Shown here piece by piece: positions 1 to 10,640 of a stretch of DNA of 64,000 nt. The notes under the pieces were generated by a model, which searched no databases, was not told the origin of the DNA, and worked only from the letters and a program-made list of their open reading frames with translations. The stretch is from Bryoerythrophyllum caledonicum (Eukaryota; Streptophyta; Bryopsida; Pottiales; Pottiaceae). The stretch's first letter is position 1. Each line of letters begins with the position of its first letter. Where the stretch lies: NCBI GenBank assembly GCA_963971425.1, contig OZ020516.1, positions 17,534,593 to 17,598,592 of the forward strand, written 5' to 3'. The position numbers and the translations under genes were made by a program.

Positions 1-3000
1 TGCCTAGTTTTATTTGTTTGGTTGAGTTATATATCCCATAACCGGCTTTTTCTCGGTGCCAATGTCCCGGGCTTACTTCGGTTGGTTCTTTAAAGGAGCC
101 GTCAGTGTAGTAGCTAAAGTTGGGGTCAAATTTAAGGTCTGTATTAATTTGGTAGTAGGAGAGGGGGAGGCTCAATTCGGTAATTGGCGATGTGGAGATG
201 TTTGCGTGGGGGGTTTTAGACCATTTTTTGTTGCGGTTTACACGGGTTGAAATGGGTGTGGGAGAGGCAATTGCGGTGTATACCTTGTTAATGTTTAGAT
301 TCTTTGCTATCAACGTGAGATGATTGAGGTTTTCTAGAGTACCTATTTCTTGAGTTTGTTGATATATACAGAGGATACGTAGAGTTGCTGGTTCAAGGCG
401 GGGTGTTTGTATTTGCGGTGGTATAGTGGGTTCTTTGTAAGTCATAGAGTCTGCTTCAAATAATACTATAATGTGAGAGTCCGAGAATGGGCCTAAATGT
501 GGGTTAGGGTTGTGGTACCAATAAGTGTCGGGAGTGATAATAATGGTGATGTTGTGGTTGGAATCACTATTTGCCGCTAGGCGTGCCCAATGTGTTGCTT
601 GTTGTGTTTCTTCTTCGTTGTGAGGGTGTGCAAGGCCTATTCCGCTCCACTTATAATCAAAAGTTTTTCCCAGAGAACCAAAAATCTTATCGCGTTCAAA
701 TGGAGAGTAAAATTTAGAGATTTTTGTGGAGCATGTAACGGGGGATGAGAAGTATGAATGTGTAATATTCATAGATGTAATAAGGTAGTCTAGGATAGGA
801 TCGGGTAATGTGTAGTGTGCATTTTTAAGGGGGTCATTTTTGGGTATTCGGTATTTATATCTTTGGTATAGCCAAACAACATCGGTTTCAAATGTTTGGG
901 GTATTGGTTCAATGTTAATGGGGGTTTGTAGTGCGTTGTGATATTGGTTCCACAGCCATTGTAGTCTAGCGAGTGGTATGGTTATGAGATGTCTACCGTT
1001 ATCTTCATATATTTGGGCATTATCTTGTTGTATTTTGATTGTATTTGTTTGTGCTAGGATGTCAGTTTCCGGGTTGCATTCGGTTGTAAAGATGTTAAGA
1101 AGGGGGATAGTAAGAGGTGGCGTGACAAATCTTCTATCGCGAGGTTGTGTTTGGGGGTGGTGTAATTGTATGATATTAAGGTAATAATTGTTTTGGGTTC
1201 TAAGGTAGTATTGTGTGAGGATTTCGGTGTTATGTAAGGAGGTGTTCGGGTTGTGCCAAGGGAAAAGATTTCTTTGTGGAAGCCATTTGGCGTAGGTGTT
1301 GTTGTTGTGGGACCAATGGCATAGGTATGTCGTATATTGTTTGTTTATGTTGTTAGAGTCAATGTACTTTCTATGTTTGTGCGCGGTTATGTTGTTTATT
1401 GGATGTATGGAAGGATTTTTTAGTATATGTGGTGGAGGGGCATATGGATGTGAATGTGGCGGGTTTGGAGGGGTTAGTGGGGGGTTGATGTTGGGGTGGA
1501 TGCCATTGTGATTGATGATGTATGAGTCTTTAAGTGTGTACGGTGGGGCGTGGTTGGTGCAAGGGTTAGGGCATATAGGGAGACATGTAGGGTGACAAAA
1601 TAATTGTTTGGCAATATTTAATGCACTTTTTATTAATTTATGAGGGGTGCCATAGATTTTCTTGTAGCTCTTGTCGTTCATAAGGTGTGTTCCATTTGGT
1701 AGTGTGATTTGTTTTAGATCGGTAATGTTTGCGGAGAAAAGTTTTTGTAGGAGTTTGTCGGATAGTTGTCGGTCAAGTCTAGGGAGGTTATGTATTTCAT
1801 TTGCCCAGTTTTGTTCGAGCGGCGCAGGGTCTAGTAGGAAATCTTCTAGTGTGCTTTTTAGAAATGTTTGACCTTCTGTTTTAAGTAGGAAAAGTGTGCG
1901 GGTAATGGGAGACCTAAGACAGTCCGATTTTTTAAGTCTTTTGAGGTATTGTGCTCCTCCATAAATGGCAAGTATGTGCCGAAGGAGTCCACTGTAGATT
2001 AGTCCTAGTCGTCCTTTATCGTTAAGTGCGTTCTGGAGTTGTTCTCCAATACAACGTAAATAGGCGTTCTTAAGGGAAAAAGCTTCTAATCCAAATAGTT
2101 CGTGGGGGAGTTGTGTTATGACATTGGGCGTACAATTAGGGAGTCCGCATACTTTCTTTTGTATGGCTATGATTTTTTTGTCAAGTTTGTTAATGGCGGG
2201 CATGGAATAAGGGACCGCATAGAAACTATATGAGATACCCGGACGTATAACTGTATCAATCATTTTTATTTTTTGTTGCAGTGTGGCCGGACAGAGTGTA
2301 AGTTCCCTGCATTGTTTAATAAGTTTTGTAGTAGTAGCGTGAATTTGAATTTTCCATTTTAAAGATGGGACGAGGTTTATTCCAAGGTATATGTAGGGTT
2401 GGTTTTGGTTGAGAACCGGAATTGGTTGGTTACGATAGTGGATATTGGTAGCTTGGATAAGGGCTTTGAAGGCGGTCGGATTAATTTTGGACTTGTTTGG
2501 GCATCCGGTTACGGCACATTTTTGGACCCCGAGTTCCATCCCGGTCCATAGACAAAATTTGTCTATTTTGTCTAATTGAATTTGGAGTGATTTAAGACGT
2601 CCGGAGATGGCCGCTAGATCGTCGGCATATGCGGCCGAGTTTATGGTGATTTTAGAGGTTCCAAATGTGTAGCCATTATTGCCTCTTTGAAGCCATCTCA
2701 GAAGAGGTTCTAGAAAAATAATAAAGAGGTATGGGCTCAGTGTATCGCCTTGGATGGTGCCACGTTGGATGGGGATAGGGCGTGTTTTACCAAAGAATTC
2801 TCCGACGTATGTAGTGGTAGATTGGGAGTATATATTGCCAACTAGTGTTACTGTGTCTTCCGGGTATCCAAGATCACTCATAACTGCTAGCAATCGAGGA
2901 TGGTCAATGGAGCCAAATGCGTTTTTGAAGTCAATATAGAGTATGTAGATGTCTTTATTCGTGAATTTTGCATCCTCAAGAGCGGCAATGAGGGTTTGAA

Positions 3001-3945
3001 GTTGTCGTGTGGTACTTCTCTCGGCTCTAAACCCTTCTTGGCTTTCGTGTAAAATTTGGTGTATTTCTCCATAAGCCGATAATATTGATGTTAGTGTGCT
3101 AGTATATAGTTTGTAAATGGTGTTAGCTAAGGCAATGGGTCAGTGCTAAGGTAGCATGGATGGGTTGCCTTTTTTGTATAATAAGATTGTTAGACTTGTT
3201 TTCCAAGATGCGGGAATGGATTTTTGTTTGTAGCAGTGAAGGAAAAATAATGATAGAAGATCATGGAATCTTGGGGGCATATTTCTTAGAATTGAGTTGG
3301 GTATATGGTCCGGACCAAGGGCTTTGTTGGTTCCCAGATTTTTTAGACACATGTTGTATGTGTCTCTGTTATAATATGTGTGGAGACGTGTTGTTGGCTC
3401 GCCTCTTTTATCAATAGTGAATCCGTCTAGCTCATGCCACGGGTATTGTCTAACTCCGCATGTGCATGTTGGCAAATGTTGTGGTTGAAAGTGACATGGG
3501 GGGATGGTTGGTCTATTGTTTATGGATTGTTGAAGATGTATTTCGTTTGCAATGTCATCTGGGCTGGTTAATATGTTATTGTTTTGGTCTAAAATGCAGT
3601 CTAGTGGTAGGTTTGTGTTGTTTTTAAAGATTTTTCTATTAATTTTTTTTGGGTTGGTTTCGTATAATTGACGATATTTAGCTATAGCTTTTTTAACACA
3701 TTCTCTTGCATATTTTGTGGTAATTTTTCGGGCTTCTTTATTGGCGGTTTTTGCAATGATTGCAATATCTTTTAGCCAGTCTTCATGAGGGGTGTTGGGT
3801 GGTGGTACTTGTGGGATTAGGGGATAACGGAGGTTTTGTAGTTCGGAGAGTATGGGGTGGGTTTGCCAATTTTGGTTGGTTTTAGCAATATAAATTGTTT
3901 TGCGAATAGTGTGGTATGCGGCAAGATGTTGTTTCCACTTTTTGG
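1..3945 (-). pseudogene. LINE ORF2, decayed RT and RNase H part
   Basis: This continues ORF2 after the frame break near 3970. Readable pieces include 3475-3146 (RT fingers, with GPDHIPNSIL and SIPASWKTSL), 3072-2887 (GFRAERSTTRQLQTL-type region and DFKNAFGSIDHPRL) and the catalytic YADD at about 2615-2645. Comparison with copy 2 shows two in-frame stops at about 3138-3148, where copy 2 reads PNHRPIALAN. One of these is CGA to TGA, as expected from methyl-C deamination. The last readable segment (about 1-250) encodes the RNase H N-terminus with the first catalytic Asp preserved (YYTDGSF). The domain order EN-RT-RNase H is that of I-group and related LINEs. Confidence 0.85.
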
Positions 3946-5706
3946 CTAGTTTTCTTGGGAGATACCCCCTTGTTTTGAGGTTCTAGGTGTAAGCTGTGGT
4001 ATTGGGGGCGCTTTACAAGTCTTTTCTAGTGTAGTGGAAATTTCGTTGATGAGTTTGTCAAGAGTCGTGCAAGCTTCTTGCCATTGTATATGTGTGAGGT
4101 GTTGGTGGTTAGAAAGAGTATCTGTGAGGGAGTCTATTTGTGGTGAGTTTTTTTCAAAGAATATTGTATTAAATTTATCAAGGTTTTCTTTTGGGATGGG
4201 GTTTAATATTTTAATATCATTTGATTTGATGGTAGTGGGAGGTCTGCTTATAAGGGTGTTGTGAGGTATATTAAGTTGGATTGGGAAGTGGTCCAAGTTT
4301 AAGTTGGTTGAGGTATTAGTGATAGATGTATATCGAGTATGGTTAGGCGTTTTAATGTAAAATCCATCAATTAGGCTAGTGTGAGTGTAATTAAGACCAC
4401 CTTGCCGGGAGTATTGTGTATCGGTTGGGATTAAATGTAATTCTAGGTTATTCGTATAGTTTTGCCATTGATAGTCTATGTCCAGTGGAGGAGTGATAAT
4501 CCCTCCATTTTGTCTTCCAATAAGGGCGATGTCTCGGTTAAAGTCTCCGCAAAGTATTATTGTGTGATTAGTATGTGTATTTATTTGTGAAGTAATGGAA
4601 TTTTGGATTTCCGGAATAAATTTGGAGTCTTCTATGTGCGAGGGCATGTATAGGTGGAGAATGAGCCATGGTTGGAGTGGTCGATTAGTAATTTCAATAA
4701 TCTGGAGATATGGTGATATATTGGCCGGGGTAGGGATTTTAGTAATATTCCCGGGGAAGGCATATGATTGATGTATGAGCATGAGTAGACCTCCCCTTGC
4801 TGGTGTATATGGCCTTCGTTGTTGGATGCAACGTGTGAGAGAATGAGTGTTGTTAAATATAAGTTTATAGTTAGGGAATGTTTTTTGAATGTATTTTGTG
4901 GATTTGGTAGCGGTTATTTTAGTTTCCTGTATAGCAATTATGGCGGGTGGTGTGTCGGTGTGGGTGGTTAGATTGTGTATGCATGGTAAAGCAGTGTTTA
5001 ATGTTGAGGCGTTCCATGTGACTATATATGTATTTCTATTGTCTATATTGTCGTGGTTATAAAGTGAAGGGGGAATGTAGGCAGGTATCGGGGTGGGGTG
5101 CGTGTAGGTATGAATTGGTTCAAAGCATCTGAGAGCTTCAAGGATGAGATTGTGAGGAAAGTAGGGAAATTTTAGTTGTATTTCATTGGTGGAAGGGGGT
5201 ATGGTTTGGCTATGAATAAAGTTGTATAGGTCATTGTGTAGAGAGGTTTTGTGTTCAAAAAGGTGTTGATTTTCTTCTAGGAATTTAGTGTATGGGTGGA
5301 GTGTATCTATGTGTCTTTCAGGGGGATTATGTAGAGCGGATAAGGTGTTTAGTAATATATTTGTCCAATGTGTTGGGTTTGTGTTGGTAGAATTTTGGTT
5401 AGTGATATTGTTGCATTCGTCTATTGATGGGTGGAGGGTGGTAATTATGGCAAATAAGATATGTGTGGATGGGTGGTTGTTTTTTTGATATATATAGCGG
5501 GAGATGTTGGGGTAGAGGGTGGAGTAGTTTTGGTGAAGTATGTGATTACTTTTTAGGAGTGGTGCAAAGGAAGATGCTAGATGTTGATATTCGGGGTGGA
5601 GTTTTATAGTGTTCGGAATGAAATATATTTTTGATAACCTTTTGTGTATTTTTGGGTGGTTGTGGAAGACATTTGGCATTGGACCGGGGTTGGTTTCTAT
5701 GTCTCC
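3946..5706 (-). CDS. LINE ORF2 N-terminal part: 2A-like motif plus AP endonuclease
   Basis: A 577-codon open frame from ATG 5679 to a stop at 3946. Residues about 1-200 are a poorly conserved, Asn/His/Thr-rich leader. Residues about 218-470 are an apurinic-type endonuclease (EEP fold) with W222-N223, Q251-E252-T253-K254, G378-D379-F380-N381, D438 in LIDGFY and D463-H464, so all expected catalytic positions are present. It would nick target DNA to prime reverse transcription. The frame has no stop upstream of the ATG as far as 6018 and reads GDIETNPGP directly before the Met. It ends because a G run near 3965-3972 has five Gs where copy 2 has six; copy 2 reads on into the RT linker. The codon bias towards A/C-rich codons differs from the host genes. 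Confidence 0.85.
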   Translation of the reverse strand, partial: GDIETNPGPMPNVFHNHPKIHKRLSKIYFIPNTIKLHPEYQHLASSFAPLLKSNHILHQNYSTLYPNISRYIYQKNNHPSTHILFAIITTLHPSIDECNNITNQNSTNTNPTHWTNILLNTLSALHNPPERHIDTLHPYTKFLEENQHLFEHKTSLHNDLYNFIHSQTIPPSTNEIQLKFPYFPHNLILEALRCFEPIHTYTHPTPIPAYIPPSLYNHDNIDNRNTYIVTWNASTLNTALPCIHNLTTHTDTPPAIIAIQETKITATKSTKYIQKTFPNYKLIFNNTHSLTRCIQQRRPYTPARGGLLMLIHQSYAFPGNITKIPTPANISPYLQIIEITNRPLQPWLILHLYMPSHIEDSKFIPEIQNSITSQINTHTNHTIILCGDFNRDIALIGRQNGGIITPPLDIDYQWQNYTNNLELHLIPTDTQYSRQGGLNYTHTSLIDGFYIKTPNHTRYTSITNTSTNLNLDHFPIQLNIPHNTLISRPPTTIKSNDIKILNPIPKENLDKFNTIFFEKNSPQIDSLTDTLSNHQHLTHIQWQEACTTLDKLINEISTTLEKTCKAPPIPQLTPRTSKQGGISQEN

Positions 5707-5730
5707 GTAGAGTATAATTAATAGTTTGAA
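5680..5730 (-). other. 2A-like ribosome-skipping motif upstream of ORF2 ATG
   Basis: In the ORF2 frame the codons just before ATG 5679 encode FKLLIILYGDIETNPGP. This fits the 2A consensus D-(V/I)-E-x-N-P-G-P, preceded by a Leu-rich helix-like stretch and a Gly, exactly as in active 2A peptides. In that family the ribosome skips the Gly-Pro bond, giving two proteins from one frame. 2A-like sequences are known at the N-termini of some non-LTR retrotransposon ORFs in trypanosomes and marine invertebrates. No ATG lies upstream in this frame before the stop at 6018, so its use would need readthrough, a non-AUG start or a spliced or ancestral longer frame. Confidence 0.8.
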
Positions 5731-5769
5731 ATGAGTAGTGTTTATAGCTACTAGTGGGATGGGTGTGGG

Positions 5770-6009
<240 letters not shown>

Positions 6010-6195
6010 TAGTATTTATATATTATAGTATATAAATATACTATGGTATTTTTTTAAATATACTATGGTATATAAATATACTATGGTATTTATCTTTTCT
6101 TTTATATATATATTTAAATATTTTGAGGTTTTTGATATGTATTTTAGTATATATATATACTATAGTTTGGTTTGTTGTAGCGTTGTTTGACGCTA
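6010..6195. repeat. AT-rich spacer with short tandem repeats
   Basis: This sequence separates the LINE ORF1 stop from the CAA tract. It contains repeated tatactatggtat-type units (about 6030-6085) and AT dinucleotides. In the frame shared by ORF1 and ORF2 it holds stop codons TAG at 6195-6193, TAG near 6162 and TAA at 6018-6016. Confidence 0.85.
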
Positions 6196-7782
6196 TTAGT
6201 TTGACGTGTCCATTTTGCTTTCGATGGCTCGTTGCTCACGTTCCGAGGCTTGTGTTTCCGCTGCCATGATGGTTGCAATGAGTTGGGATCGGAGAGTCGT
6301 CATTTCCCCTCGTAGGGATTTCACCGTGTTTGCTTGTACCATATCCGCATATTGCCTTGCCTCTTCCACGATTTCTCCTTTCATGGTTTTCATTTCCCTT
6401 CGGAGTTGTTGAAGAGTGACACCGTTACCTTGCTTTGGGTCGTTTTCCATAGCAATTACCGCGTTCGCTACCGCTGCGTTCACATCCGAAAATCCTAGTC
6501 TTGTCAATTCATCTACACTGGGTTTGTTGCTACCGTCTAGACTCTTAGGGTGGGGGGTAAACATTATGTATTTACCATGAAGTTTTTTACTTTGTTTGAC
6601 AAATTTCTTATATACCGCTGCGTTTAGACATTCAATATTGCAAGTGCCAACATGTCTTCCATGTTCGAGTTTGAAGAATGTATCTACCACATTCTCTTCC
6701 CCAAGTATGGATTTAATTCCCTCCGTTAGTTCTTTTTCATTTTTCGTTTTGTTGAGGTTTTTCGCAATTAGAATTAGGCAATTCTTTCTTGCAAGTTCAT
6801 CCTCATCCATCTTCCGAGTTGCAAAGATTGGCACAAAAATCTCATTATCAAATGAGATTTTGTAATCCTTTACTTTGGCCGCTTGCTCCGGAGAGGGGGT
6901 TTTAACCCATGCAAATTCTGATAATCCCTTTTTCTCTACCCCCGTTACTTCAAAATCATACCCCCGGGCAAAGCTATCTCTCACGATTTCAGCATGTAGG
7001 TCATATGCTTCTCTATTGGCTAGGTTTGGACCAGATATTTTGACCGACAAAAGATGTGAGAATGCCAAGGCATCATATGACTTGCATATTTTGCCTTTGT
7101 GTGGGATTCCATCATTCAAAGTGAGAATGAATGGCCTTGTCCCTTGCAATAATCCCTTGGCATCCACATCAGGGTTCTTTAGGTGTAATTTGATAGCTCC
7201 ACTCCAATTTTCGGATTGGTGATAACAAAACACAGCTATGGGTTCACCAATGCGGGACCCAGTAGGGATTTCCATCTCTTTGAGTCGTGATTTTACCATG
7301 TCAAGAATCACTTCTTTTGCCCATTTTTGATCACCAAGTTCAAAATGGATTGAAACTTGATAATCCAGGGCGTAGCCATCTTCATCTACCTCAACTTCAC
7401 TTGGAAGTTGGGTGAGGTTGAAGTGGTTGCCAATTTTTCCATCCACTCTATTCGAAGACCATTCTTCCTGGGGGACAAATGGGAACGAGGGCATTGCACT
7501 AACATTTTCAGCTGCCTCTTTCCTATTAAGACCATCTTTGACCAAGTCTTCTACGGTTTTTAAAGGCACTTTCGGGCTCCCATTCTTTTTTGCCAAAATG
7601 TTCATTGTGTGAAAGCCTAGCCAGAATTTGGTGCAAGGCAAACTTGTTGCCTTAACCTTTTTCTGGATGGCACTAGCAATGATCAAAGCATTTTCATTTT
7701 CATTCAAATCGCAAGGGTTTTGCTCAAGTACATCAACAAACAAACGTTTTGAGGGGCTCACCGCAACTTGAAGCTGAGACAT
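6196..7782 (-). CDS. LINE ORF1-type RNA-binding/coiled-coil protein
   Basis: A 528-aa protein if it starts at ATG 7782 (MSQLQVAVSPSK). The frame stays open up to 8745, but the added part is low-complexity (Pro/Gln/Ala) and looks non-coding. Residues about 334-412 look RRM-like: a beta strand CLILIAKNLN, then GRHVGTCNIECLNAAVYKKF resembling RNP1 plus a helix. Residues about 455-525 form a Glu/Arg/Met-rich heptad region predicted as coiled coil. The central part (about 140-320) has a Trp-containing region (ENWSGAIKLHLKNP) that I do not recognise. No CCHC knuckle is seen. Position upstream of ORF2 on the same strand and in the same frame supports an ORF1 nucleic-acid chaperone role. A host gene captured beside the LINE is the alternative. 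Confidence 0.7.
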   Translation of the reverse strand: MSQLQVAVSPSKRLFVDVLEQNPCDLNENENALIIASAIQKKVKATSLPCTKFWLGFHTMNILAKKNGSPKVPLKTVEDLVKDGLNRKEAAENVSAMPSFPFVPQEEWSSNRVDGKIGNHFNLTQLPSEVEVDEDGYALDYQVSIHFELGDQKWAKEVILDMVKSRLKEMEIPTGSRIGEPIAVFCYHQSENWSGAIKLHLKNPDVDAKGLLQGTRPFILTLNDGIPHKGKICKSYDALAFSHLLSVKISGPNLANREAYDLHAEIVRDSFARGYDFEVTGVEKKGLSEFAWVKTPSPEQAAKVKDYKISFDNEIFVPIFATRKMDEDELARKNCLILIAKNLNKTKNEKELTEGIKSILGEENVVDTFFKLEHGRHVGTCNIECLNAAVYKKFVKQSKKLHGKYIMFTPHPKSLDGSNKPSVDELTRLGFSDVNAAVANAVIAMENDPKQGNGVTLQQLRREMKTMKGEIVEEARQYADMVQANTVKSLRGEMTTLRSQLIATIMAAETQASEREQRAIESKMDTSN

Positions 7783-10640
7783 GCTGTAGATAACAAGAAT
7801 ACGAGTGTTACTAAAAGAGTTGTGAAGATTTGCTAAAGCATTATCCCTTATCATCTTGATTCCAACTTCTCCCCTCAACATACATTGAGGGCTTGGCGAA
7901 GTTGGAATGGTCAAGAAGGGATAGATTTTAACAATGTATATGCCATGCAAAGAATTCAAATGACCTCTAACTCTCAACTTTAAGTGGAAGAGGATGCAAC
8001 TGTGACGACTAGTGACATTTACACATACACGCCCATGAGAGGTGCCATAAAAGTGGTCACCTCCCCCAAAAAATAATACGTGTAATATTAAGCTTTGTGT
8101 GTATGCCCATGGGTTTTCACAATAAACCCAGTGGTAACATATGATAGTGAAATGCGAAAGGAGTGATAGAGAACTATGACCTGGTTGTGTTTCCTTTACA
8201 AAGGTGCAGTAAAGCCAAGTCGTGAATTGGGCGTCTCTTGTCTTCTTCTTGTATCTCCTACGGATTTTGGGCGTCGAGCAGCGCTGGGTCCCGTCTTTGT
8301 TGGTGGCGGGCTTAGGGTTTGCTGATGGCTCTGGCTGCTGTTGCAGGGGGCTTACGGTTTGCGGCTGGGCGGCGGCTTCTGCGGCTGGGCTGCGGCTTGC
8401 GGTTTGCGGCTGTACTGCGACTTGCGGCTGGGCTGGATTGGGCTGCGGCTGGGCGGCGTCGGCTCCAGGGATCTTGCTGTTGCCCGACGGTGGACTTGCG
8501 GAGGCCTTCCGACTTCTCTGCGGCTGCAGGTGCATGCGGGTGCTCAGTGTGGTCTCCTTGCGAGAGCTCTGTTGCGCCTGTCTTGTGCAACTCCTTGCGA
8601 TGGCTCTGGTGCAACAATACTGCTGCGGTCTGTCTGATGTGCATGCGGCTAGGGTTACGTCTTCTTCTCGTGTAGACGTTCTGAGTTGCTGGGGCCGTAG
8701 ATTCGTTTCTCGGCTGCTCTGTCGGGGGCTGCACGTTCTGGTCACCTTGCGATGGGAGTTGTGAGTGCAGTTGCACTCCTGCTATACTGTTGTATCAGTA
8801 CGTGGGGCTGATGGTTCGACGCAGCCTCGTCTGGGTTTTTGGCGCCGCAGGTGAGTCTTTGAACTGCACAGCTTCAACAAAGTACGCAGCTTCAGCGGTG
8901 TCTCAGATCTGAGATTGCAAAGTGCTGGTGGTGACTGCTGCTGGTTCTTTGGCGTAGATCTGAACTTCAGTATTGGTTTCTTCACGACTCTCCTTTGCTT
9001 TGTGAGTGTGCCATCCTCTGATCTGGTCCGTTCGGTTGTGTTGCGCAGGTCCTGTACAATCTGGAGAGAGTACCATACTGGGTTAGCGATGGATTTAAAA
9101 AAGATCAAAGCACTAAACAAGACATTCTGAGAGGTTAGGGAGAGAGATTCTTCACAGCTGCAGCGCGTCGTCGTCAGCGGTGTGAATGTGCGCTCTTCCT
9201 CCCGTGGGTCTCCTCGTAGGTATGTGTTCTCCCCGCTGGCTGTGTGAGTGGGTCCTTGTTTTCCAAGGGCAGGGGCAATGTGTCTGCGAAATATAACAAA
9301 GTAAGAGGATTCGAGAGATAGATAGGAGCGCATTATATACCTTGTGGTGGGTTGTCGTTTGGTGGATGTCGTTGTGTTCGATGAACATCGATGTTTTTGA
9401 ACTTGTGGTCGTTTAGGGTTGGCTCTTGCGTAGTGTCGTTTGGGTACATCTTGACGGTTCTGATGTTCTAGATGGGAGTTTAGATCTTGATCTATCATGG
9501 ATTTGTCTTTTTTGGAAATCTTGTGGCGGCTAGGGTTTTGTTCCAGTAGCAGCAGTTGGCAGTAGATTTGTGTGCGTGTCCTGTTGTTTCTGTCACCTGA
9601 TAAAGACTTACAAAGGCATTTGGGCAAAAATGATGAGGTGGTGAGGACACTTACTTGGGTGTGTACATACCTTGGATTTCTGTGTTGTCTTAAGGTCTCG
9701 TTTGTATGTTGGTGTTGGTGTGTTTGGGGCTGTAGTTGATGGTGTTGTGTCGCTTGGTGTGTGGAGCTTGATGAGGTTTGTTGTCTTTGTGTGTGCTCTC
9801 CCTTCCTTCTTGTCTTTGGTGCGTCGATCGCAGTTAGCTGCTATCTTTTAGGCCCTTGGTTTTGTTGTCTTGAGGTCTTCGAGTTGTGGAGTCTAAGAGC
9901 CTTGTTCATCTCCTGCTTGATATGTTGGCATATTCTTCTGCTTGCTGCCCGTGTGATGAGCTCGCGGTTTTGCCTCATGTCATATAATATCAAACACATA
10001 ATGATTAGTTGAAAGGTTGGAATACGTACCTTGGCCATAGAAGGTGTTGTGTCATTGTTGTTGCATGGCTTGCATTTGGTGATGTCTACGTTGGTTGCTG
10101 AGTGCTGATGTTGAATTGTAGGTGACGTTGGTGGTGTTGGTGTGAGCGTTGGCGTAGGTGGCTTGACGATCCGCCACATCTGCTTCAGCTTTCTGTCTCT
10201 TCCTTGGGTGAACCTCTGCGGGTTCTGCTGTCCCCTACGTCGCATCCTGGCGCTCCTCCCCTGGTATTGCATCGCCCTGCGTCTTCTTATGGTAAACCAC
10301 CACTGCTGGCTGCGTTCCGGTGTTGGGGTGCTTTTTCTGAGTCGTCCTGCTGTGATCCACCGCGAGTACTCTTAACGGCGTCCTATTGCTGCACTGATCT
10401 TTCTGTGGCAGCTATGCGATACTTTGTAATAGAGATTGGACTTGAGTATATCATTAGCAGCAATCTCTAGCATAGTTCTATCAAATCTGTATGAGCAATA
10501 TTGAAACTCTACTAAGTACGTAATACATATATGGAACTTAACTGGTCCTTGGGAGTGTTGGTATGTTTGGACATATCTCGTATCTTGATGTTGGTCTTGA
10601 GCTCGTTGTAGGCAGTAGCTGGTCCTCATGTGTGTGTGCT
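7783..10640 (-). other. LINE 5' region: GC-rich low-complexity sequence, unclear coding
   Basis: 8300-8780 is rich in CTGCGG/GCTGGG units and reads as Pro/Gln/Ala repeats in several frames. A 281-codon open frame lies at 8782-9627 (minus), very basic and without a recognisable domain; it is in the same frame as ORF1. Further frames around 9841-10272 have no recognisable product. This may be the LINE 5' UTR or leader with internal promoter, or an adjacent transcribed sequence. I see no convincing gene. Confidence 0.4.

Noticed and set aside
8222-8776. Plus-strand 180-aa Cys/Gly/Leu-rich frame and overlapping frames
   Set aside because: Shadow frames of a CTGCGG-rich low-complexity stretch on the LINE 5' side; no domain and several frames open at once.
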